Source: Finegoldia magna
GTDB lineage: Bacteria > Bacillota > Clostridia > Tissierellales > Peptoniphilaceae
Length of the DNA: 10,603 nucleotides
Direction of reading: 5' to 3'
NCBI RefSeq assembly: GCF_018371055.1
Contig: NZ_JAGYZD010000038.1
Coordinates: forward strand, 1 to 10,603
Position 1 is the stretch's first letter. Every line of letters starts with the position of its first letter. The notes beneath the pieces were generated by a model. The model did no database searches, was not told the DNA's origin, and saw only the letters and a program-made list of their open reading frames with translations. Positions 6,560-10,603 of the stretch are shown piece by piece. A program made the translations under genes and the position numbers.

Positions 6560-9026
6560 AACTTTCTTTTAACTCCTCTGGCTTTGTTGTCATTAGTCTA
6601 TATAGCTTAGTGTCTTTAGGGAATCTATCCACGAATGGAACAATGGTATTCCCATAAAACAAAAGCCCTTCTCCTTCATTAGAGTTGGTTACATATGATA
6701 ATTGGTAAAGTGATATATTTAGTTTATCTGCTAATATTTCTCTATCACCAGAGGCTTGATTTAGCATCAATATAAAGTCTGTATTATCAAATATATTTTC
6801 TATTTCAGGACTAGCTAAAAGATCCTTGACATTCTGAGTTAACCCTGTTGGTATTCCTCCCCATTTACGAAATCTTTTCCAAATTTCTATTGAATAACTT
6901 GCTGTTTGTTCTTCTCTTAACAATAAATGGAATTCATCGCAATAATACCTAGTTTCTTTCTTATTCCTATTAATTGTAACTCTATTCCAAACTTGATCTT
7001 GAACAATAAGCATTCCAATTTTTCTTAATTGCTTTCCCAATTCTTTGATATCATAACAAAGTATTCTATTTTTAGTATCTACATTAGTTCTATGATTAAA
7101 AACATTTAAGCTTCCTTTAACATATATTTCCATTTCTACCGCAAGTTTTTTCCCTACTTTTTCCTCTTGTTCCAAAAGTAAGTTATATAAATCTTCTAAA
7201 ATTGGCATATTAGAAGGTATAGGATTATCAAAATAGTTTTTATATAAGATTGGAAGACATCTATCTATAACAGAAGTTTCTTCTGCACTCAGTCCTTCTT
7301 TTCCCACTACTAATTCAAATAATGATAGTATAAAGTCAGACTTTAATGACAATGGATTATCTTCATCTGCATAATCTAAGTTTATATCTAATGGATTAAT
7401 ATAGTCTCTACTAGTAGGTGATATCCTTATAACTTCTCCTCCTAATGCTCTAGTTAAATTCCCATATTCGGATTCAGGATCACATATTATAATGTCATCT
7501 TGTGTAATTAAAAAGGCATTGGTAATTTCTCTTTTAGCCGAGAAAGATTTTCCCGACCCTGGTGTTCCAAGTATTAAACCATTAGGATTTTTTAACAGCT
7601 TTCTATCTGTCATTATGATATTTCGACTTAATGCATTTAAACCATAATATAAGCTTTCTCCTTCTAAACACAACTCTTCTGTAGTAAATGGAATAAAGAT
7701 CGCTGTAGAACTTGTAGTGAGTCCCCTTTTCACCTCAATGTCATTCTTTCCAATAGGCAATGAGGACATAAGAGCTTGTTCTTGCCTATAGTTAAGATTC
7801 TTTAATACACAATTATGTCTACCTGCTATAGAGTTTAATTGAAAAATTACATTGTTCAATTTCTTTCTGCTTTTTTCTATATTTGTAAATAAAATGGTAA
7901 TTACAAACATTCTCTCGTTATGATTTTGAATCTCTAATAAAAGTCTTTTAGCATCATTTCCATAAGTGATCAAGTCTGAAGGTAATATATCCATGTCATA
8001 TCCCGATCTTATAGCTTTTTTATTTTCTTCAATTTTCATCTTATCTAGATCTGTAATTTTTCTTTTTATCATTTTAATTGCGTTTGTTTGATCGATAGAG
8101 TTTATATGAAAGGTTACAATCATATTTTCTTCAACTTCTAAAAATTCAGATAATAGTCTATCAGATAATTCTGGTGCAAGAATCTGTAAGAAATTTACTT
8201 CTCCAAAGTATTCTCCTACTCTAAACTGATTTATAGATGAAAAATTAAAAGAAGTCGGAGAAATATAATCTTTTGTAGATAGACCACTATGCTTTAAATC
8301 ATCATATGAAAAAGTAAATTTTTTATCTTTATTTAAAATATCATGAATTACCTTTAATCTTTCGTATCCATCTAGCACATAAGCCTTAACTCCCATTTTC
8401 TTAAAATTATTTAGTATGTCCATTTCCATTCTTTCAAGTCTAATTGTAGCTTCTTTTATATCCTGTGCTTCTAAGCTAAAAGTGATATACATATATTTAC
8501 TTAATCCATTGTTCCCTTTTTCACTTTGATTTTTTAACATCTCTCTATATTCTTTCCTTATCTCATTAAAAGAATCATCTCTATAGGGGATATTAATATT
8601 TTTTTCTATTTCTTCATTTTTCCCTATTCTGTTAATATATGAGAGTTCAATATCTACACTTGGATCAAAGTAATTTAAAAAGTTAGAAAATTCATTAAAA
8701 ATACTTTCTTTATCTTCTTCTGTCGAAAGCTGATAATTAATATCTAAAAATCTTATCATTTTATTAAATTTATTCTTTTCTATTTGACAAACTCCATTTT
8801 TAAGCATTCTTAAATAGGGAATTGTATCTTGAACACTTTTTTTCTTTTGTTTTCTTCCATTAAAAAAAGAAAGCTCTTTCTTTTGCTTTCTTTGTCCTTT
8901 GTACTTCTTTGAACTTTCTATTTTCTTTTGACTTTTACCTATGCTTTTTAAGTCTTCTTTCTGCTTTTTTAAATTCTCTTTTTCTGCATTTAATTTTTTT
9001 TGCTGTCTTTTTTGTATTTGATTCAT
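6549..9026 (-). CDS. VirB4-like conjugation ATPase (CD1110 type)
   Basis: An 825-residue ATPase that powers the type IV secretion channel at the cytoplasmic membrane. Residues 1-66 are a Lys/Gln-rich extension. The N-terminal VirB4 domain (about 67-440) begins with QDTIPYLRMLKNGVC and includes LDINYQL (94-100) and NFLNYFDPSV (115-124), typical of the Tn1549/CTn group. The motor domain follows: Walker A GTPGSGKS (487-494), a DPESEYGNL segment (516-524) and Walker B RYYCDEFH (693-700) with Asp697/Glu698. WGGIPTGLTQN is at 722-732. Length is normal for the family and no frame disruption is seen. The ATG overlaps the PrgI stop as ATGA, with GGGAG just upstream. The 3' end overlaps the methyltransferase start by 11 bases. 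Confidence 0.95.
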   Translation of the reverse strand: MNQIQKRQQKKLNAEKENLKKQKEDLKSIGKSQKKIESSKKYKGQRKQKKELSFFNGRKQKKKSVQDTIPYLRMLKNGVCQIEKNKFNKMIRFLDINYQLSTEEDKESIFNEFSNFLNYFDPSVDIELSYINRIGKNEEIEKNINIPYRDDSFNEIRKEYREMLKNQSEKGNNGLSKYMYITFSLEAQDIKEATIRLERMEMDILNNFKKMGVKAYVLDGYERLKVIHDILNKDKKFTFSYDDLKHSGLSTKDYISPTSFNFSSINQFRVGEYFGEVNFLQILAPELSDRLLSEFLEVEENMIVTFHINSIDQTNAIKMIKRKITDLDKMKIEENKKAIRSGYDMDILPSDLITYGNDAKRLLLEIQNHNERMFVITILFTNIEKSRKKLNNVIFQLNSIAGRHNCVLKNLNYRQEQALMSSLPIGKNDIEVKRGLTTSSTAIFIPFTTEELCLEGESLYYGLNALSRNIIMTDRKLLKNPNGLILGTPGSGKSFSAKREITNAFLITQDDIIICDPESEYGNLTRALGGEVIRISPTSRDYINPLDINLDYADEDNPLSLKSDFILSLFELVVGKEGLSAEETSVIDRCLPILYKNYFDNPIPSNMPILEDLYNLLLEQEEKVGKKLAVEMEIYVKGSLNVFNHRTNVDTKNRILCYDIKELGKQLRKIGMLIVQDQVWNRVTINRNKKETRYYCDEFHLLLREEQTASYSIEIWKRFRKWGGIPTGLTQNVKDLLASPEIENIFDNTDFILMLNQASGDREILADKLNISLYQLSYVTNSNEGEGLLFYGNTIVPFVDRFPKDTKLYRLMTTKPEELKESYEE

Positions 9027-9370
9027 TTTCTCCCTTCTTTCATTTTACTTATTTTTCTTTCTATATCATAAATACAATCTGTTTTATATAGTCGAATACT
9101 TGGTTGAGTCTTTTTTTCTATCATGTACTTAAGATACTTCTCAAAATACAGACCATCTTTTTCATAAAGTGTTGTGAAAATAATAGGAAATGCTACTCCT
9201 ATCATAATAAGCATAGATATATCATTTGGTAGATTTTTTCTTGATAAGATATAAATAGGAAAGCCTATTACTCCTGCTATTGTAAATCCAATTAATTGTC
9301 TTTTTGTTAAATTTAATGCTACTTTGGTTTTTACTTTAGTTAAATCTTTTGGAACATTTACATATGCCAT
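9023..9370 (-). CDS. PrgI family type IV secretion membrane protein (VirB3-like)
   Basis: A 115-residue inner-membrane protein of the PrgI family, the usual partner encoded just before VirB4. It begins MAYVNVPKDLTKVKTKVALN. A conserved TKRQLIGF stretch (22-29) leads into two close hydrophobic helices (about 26-43 and 51-68). After LYEKDGLYFEKYLKYMI (69-83) comes a basic C-terminal tail. Members are thought to act as VirB3 equivalents, docking VirB4 to the channel. GAGG lies about 10 bases before the ATG. The ATG overlaps the stop of the 53-residue gene upstream by one base (TAATG), and the PrgI stop overlaps the VirB4 start as ATGA. Confidence 0.92.
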   Translation of the reverse strand: MAYVNVPKDLTKVKTKVALNLTKRQLIGFTIAGVIGFPIYILSRKNLPNDISMLIMIGVAFPIIFTTLYEKDGLYFEKYLKYMIEKKTQPSIRLYKTDCIYDIERKISKMKEGRK

Positions 9371-9531
9371 TATTCTATTTCCTCTATTCTATAAATTATC
9401 ATCTCATCTTCCCTTTCTTTTTTTCTTATTTTATTTGTTATATATGATCCAATTATAATTATTGGTAATCCTATTATTCCAAACCTTTTAATTTTAAGTT
9501 CATTCTTTCTTTTATTTATTCCTTTAAACAT
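9370..9531 (-). CDS. Small single-helix membrane protein (53 residues), function unknown
   Basis: A short gene between the trbL-like and prgI-like genes. The product starts MFKGINKRKNELKIKRFG, continues with one hydrophobic segment (about residues 18-31, GIIGLPIIIIGSYI), and ends in a charged tail (NKIRKKEREDEM and on). The strongly basic N-terminus suggests it stays inside, with the tail outside or as a hairpin. A perfect GGGAGGAG precedes the ATG by three bases, and the stop overlaps the PrgI ATG as TAATG. This is stronger translation evidence than for most genes here. The product is not recognised; it could be a small channel accessory subunit. It fills what would otherwise be the only sizeable gap within the operon. 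Confidence 0.75.
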   Translation of the reverse strand: MFKGINKRKNELKIKRFGIIGLPIIIIGSYITNKIRKKEREDEMIIYRIEEIE

Positions 9532-9533
9532 TT

Positions 9534-9541
9534 CTCCTCCC
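9534..9541 (-). promoter_or_regulatory. Shine-Dalgarno GGGAGGAG for the 53-residue gene
   Basis: The minus-strand GGGAGGAG is followed by AA and ATG at 9531. It lies between the stop codon of the trbL-like gene (9545-9543) and this start. The anti-Shine-Dalgarno match is among the longest in the window and decides both the existence and the start of the small gene. Confidence 0.75.
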
Positions 9542-9542
9542 T

Positions 9543-10406
9543 TTAATGTGCATTTAATATTGATTTTGCAATACTTCCAGATTTCATCATCGTAATTCCA
9601 AGTATTAGTGTGTAGCCAAGTAGTTCAAAAATACTCTTGTGTATATCTGTTATACTTAAAGTCTTTACAAGAACTGCGTAAATACCTACACATATAAGCA
9701 AAAATAACCCTTGTAGTCCAAGAGCAAAAAGTCCTCTAATATAATTAGTTCCTATGCTCCCCCATTCTTTGTTTCCCATAGTGGCAAAAGGTATAGCACA
9801 AACAGAGGTATAGATATATATTTCTATCATTCTTCCATAAAGTATTACCGTTATTAATACCGATATTCCTTGAATTATCATTTTTACTATAGAGGTTTCT
9901 ATTACTACTGTCATAAGTTTTCCTATTGATTCATTCTTCAATGTTTCTGTCATAGCCGCTATATCCCCTGGTGAAACTTTTGAACTCACATTAGCTACTC
10001 CTGCTGCTTTTCCTATTAAACTTTGAGCTACATCAAATACTGCCATAGAAAATTCAAAAGCATGAGATACCAACCATACAGCTATCCACATTTTTATAAT
10101 ATATTTAAAGAAATCAAATGTATCTGTATCGTTCATATTATTCTTATTCATTACCATTTGAATTAACTCAATACATAAAACTGCAGTTATGATAAGACCT
10201 GCTATAGGAAGTATTACATTTTCACTTATTGACTTTATAAAGTGGAAAACTTCCGAGTTCCATCCACTCGGAGTTTTTCCAACTTCTGTTGCTATCGTAG
10301 ATACTTTATCATTTATATCAAGAAGCATTCCACTTAAATTTTCCTTGATCATGTCTATAAGCATCTCCGAAAAAAACTCTTTGATCTTATCTACTATATT
10401 AAACAT
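9543..10406 (-). CDS. TrbL/VirB6-like conjugation membrane protein (CD0411/CD1112 type)
   Basis: A 287-residue polytopic protein matching the TrbL-like proteins of Tn1549/CTn elements, which form the inner-membrane channel of the secretion system. An amphipathic N-terminus (FNIVDKIKEFFSEMLIDMI) is followed by about six hydrophobic segments: near 63-88, 103-125, 165-190, 196-210, 225-250 and 258-275. The GNKEWGSIGTNYIRGLFALG stretch (211-230) and SPGDIA (145-150) are family-like. The ATG comes one base after the Maff2 stop (TAA G ATG). The upstream bases contain no GGAG-like site, so initiation probably depends on ribosomes finishing Maff2. The stop is followed at once by the strong ribosome binding site of the 53-residue gene. 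Confidence 0.85.
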   Translation of the reverse strand: MFNIVDKIKEFFSEMLIDMIKENLSGMLLDINDKVSTIATEVGKTPSGWNSEVFHFIKSISENVILPIAGLIITAVLCIELIQMVMNKNNMNDTDTFDFFKYIIKMWIAVWLVSHAFEFSMAVFDVAQSLIGKAAGVANVSSKVSPGDIAAMTETLKNESIGKLMTVVIETSIVKMIIQGISVLITVILYGRMIEIYIYTSVCAIPFATMGNKEWGSIGTNYIRGLFALGLQGLFLLICVGIYAVLVKTLSITDIHKSIFELLGYTLILGITMMKSGSIAKSILNAH

Positions 10407-10407
10407 C

Positions 10408-10508
10408 TTATTTTAGTACATTTGCTAAAAGTGGAATTAATTTAAGTCCAATAAGCACAATTCCTCCACCTGCCATAAGTTGCTTAATACCTTGAGATTT
10501 AGCTCCAG
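10408..10508 (-). CDS. Maff2 family membrane protein, 3' exon after a group II intron (partial)
   Basis: The last 33 codons, plus two bases of a split codon, of a Maff2-family gene: GAKSQGIKQLMAGGGIVLIG then LKLIPLLANVLK and TAA. Maff2 proteins are small (about 65-75 residues), have two helices and are encoded just before the TrbL-like gene in Tn1549-type elements. The GAKSQG and QLMAGGG segments are hallmarks. The 5' part is not contiguous: coding similarity stops at 10508, where group II intron sequence begins. If the 5' exon supplies a C, the split codon becomes CCT (Pro), restoring the usual N-P-G-A-K-S-Q-G. The stop is one base before the next start. Confidence 0.85.
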
Positions 10509-10510
10509 AT

Positions 10511-10560
10511 TGCGATAGGTAAGCCTACAGTTTCAGTGTTTCCAGCTTTTCCCCCGCTTA
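10511..10560 (-). ncRNA. Group II intron domain VI with candidate branch-point A
   Basis: Directly after domain V, minus-strand TAAGC (10560-10556) pairs with GCTTA (10524-10520), closing a stem-loop. It is followed by CCTATCGCAAT to the proposed splice site. The A at 10516 is seven bases before the intron end, a usual place for the bulged branch-point adenosine. The upper part of the hairpin folds only weakly by eye, so the exact domain VI pairing is tentative. Confidence 0.6.
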
Positions 10561-10594
10561 GCACCGTGCATGCGACTTTCACCGCACACGGCGC
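10561..10594 (-). ncRNA. Group II intron domain V
   Basis: A 34-nucleotide hairpin in minus-strand RNA, the canonical length of domain V. The lower stem GCGCCGTG pairs with CACGGTGC over 8 bp including one G-U. The upper stem TGCG pairs with CGCA, capped by a GTGAAAGT loop containing GAAA. Positions 2-4 read CGC, the alternative form of the catalytic AGC triad, as in some bacterial introns such as that of Oceanobacillus iheyensis. This is the catalytic, most conserved piece of the ribozyme. Confidence 0.9.
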
Positions 10595-10603
10595 CCCATC
10601 GCA

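Larger units (their letters stand above)
10509..10603 (-). mobile_element. Group II intron, 3' end only, inserted in the Maff2 gene
   Basis: The last 95 bases of a group II intron, transcribed on the same strand as the operon and running off the window edge. Domain V (10561-10594) and a domain VI-like hairpin (about 10520-10560) are present. The intron ends in the expected AY dinucleotide (…CGCAAT at 10514-10509). The local G+C content is far above that of the operon, as expected for a foreign mobile intron. The 5' domains and any intron-encoded reverse transcriptase lie outside the window. The class cannot be assigned from this fragment. Confidence 0.85.

Noticed and set aside
8909..10416. 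Plus-strand frames opposite the VirB4 N-terminus and the TrbL-like N-terminus
   Set aside because: They are antisense to convincing genes, and no initiation signals are present.
1..10603. CRISPR arrays, tRNA or rRNA genes
   Set aside because: No regularly spaced repeats, cloverleaf-like segments or rRNA-like stretches were seen on either strand.

Overview
The window is one minus-strand block of conjugation genes from an integrative and conjugative element of the Tn1549 / Clostridioides difficile CTn2-CTn4 type. Base composition is strongly AT-rich. The proteins are rich in Lys, Glu, Ile and Asn, and start sites carry GGAG-type ribosome binding sites. This points to a low-G+C anaerobic Firmicute (Clostridia, or a Peptoniphilus/Anaerococcus/Parvimonas-like Tissierellia). 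The genus cannot be fixed from sequence alone.

In the direction of transcription (right to left): the window enters inside a group II intron (10509-10603, only its 3' end with domains V and VI). The intron interrupts a Maff2-family membrane protein gene, whose 3' exon is 10408-10508. Next come a TrbL/VirB6-like polytopic protein (9543-10406), a 53-residue single-helix protein (9370-9531), a PrgI/VirB3-like protein (9023-9370), the VirB4 ATPase (6549-9026), an orphan beta-class DNA methyltransferase (5600-6559), a membrane-anchored NlpC/P60 peptidoglycan hydrolase of the CD1108 type (3050-5590), a DUF4315 protein (2789-3034), a secreted coiled-coil protein with a C-terminal stalk (copper amine oxidase N-terminal-like) domain (1227-2789), and a DUF4366 (CD1107-type) membrane protein (316-1212). 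A poorly coding tail of about 300 bases follows, and a strong Rho-independent terminator (1-31) closes the operon at the left edge.

Genes overlap by 1-11 bases or are separated by at most 15 bases, so this reads as one transcript with extensive translational coupling. Together they encode the channel part of a Gram-positive type IV secretion system: VirB4 as the motor, PrgI, TrbL and Maff2 as inner-membrane channel parts, the NlpC/P60 enzyme to open the cell wall, and DUF4366 and the coiled-coil protein as surface components. The coupling protein, relaxase and integrase are not in the window.

The least ordinary points are the secreted coiled-coil/stalk protein between DUF4315 and DUF4366, the group II intron placed directly upstream of a trbL-like gene that has no ribosome binding site of its own, the small 53-residue membrane protein, and a Ca-binding-type motif on the predicted cytoplasmic side of the hydrolase.
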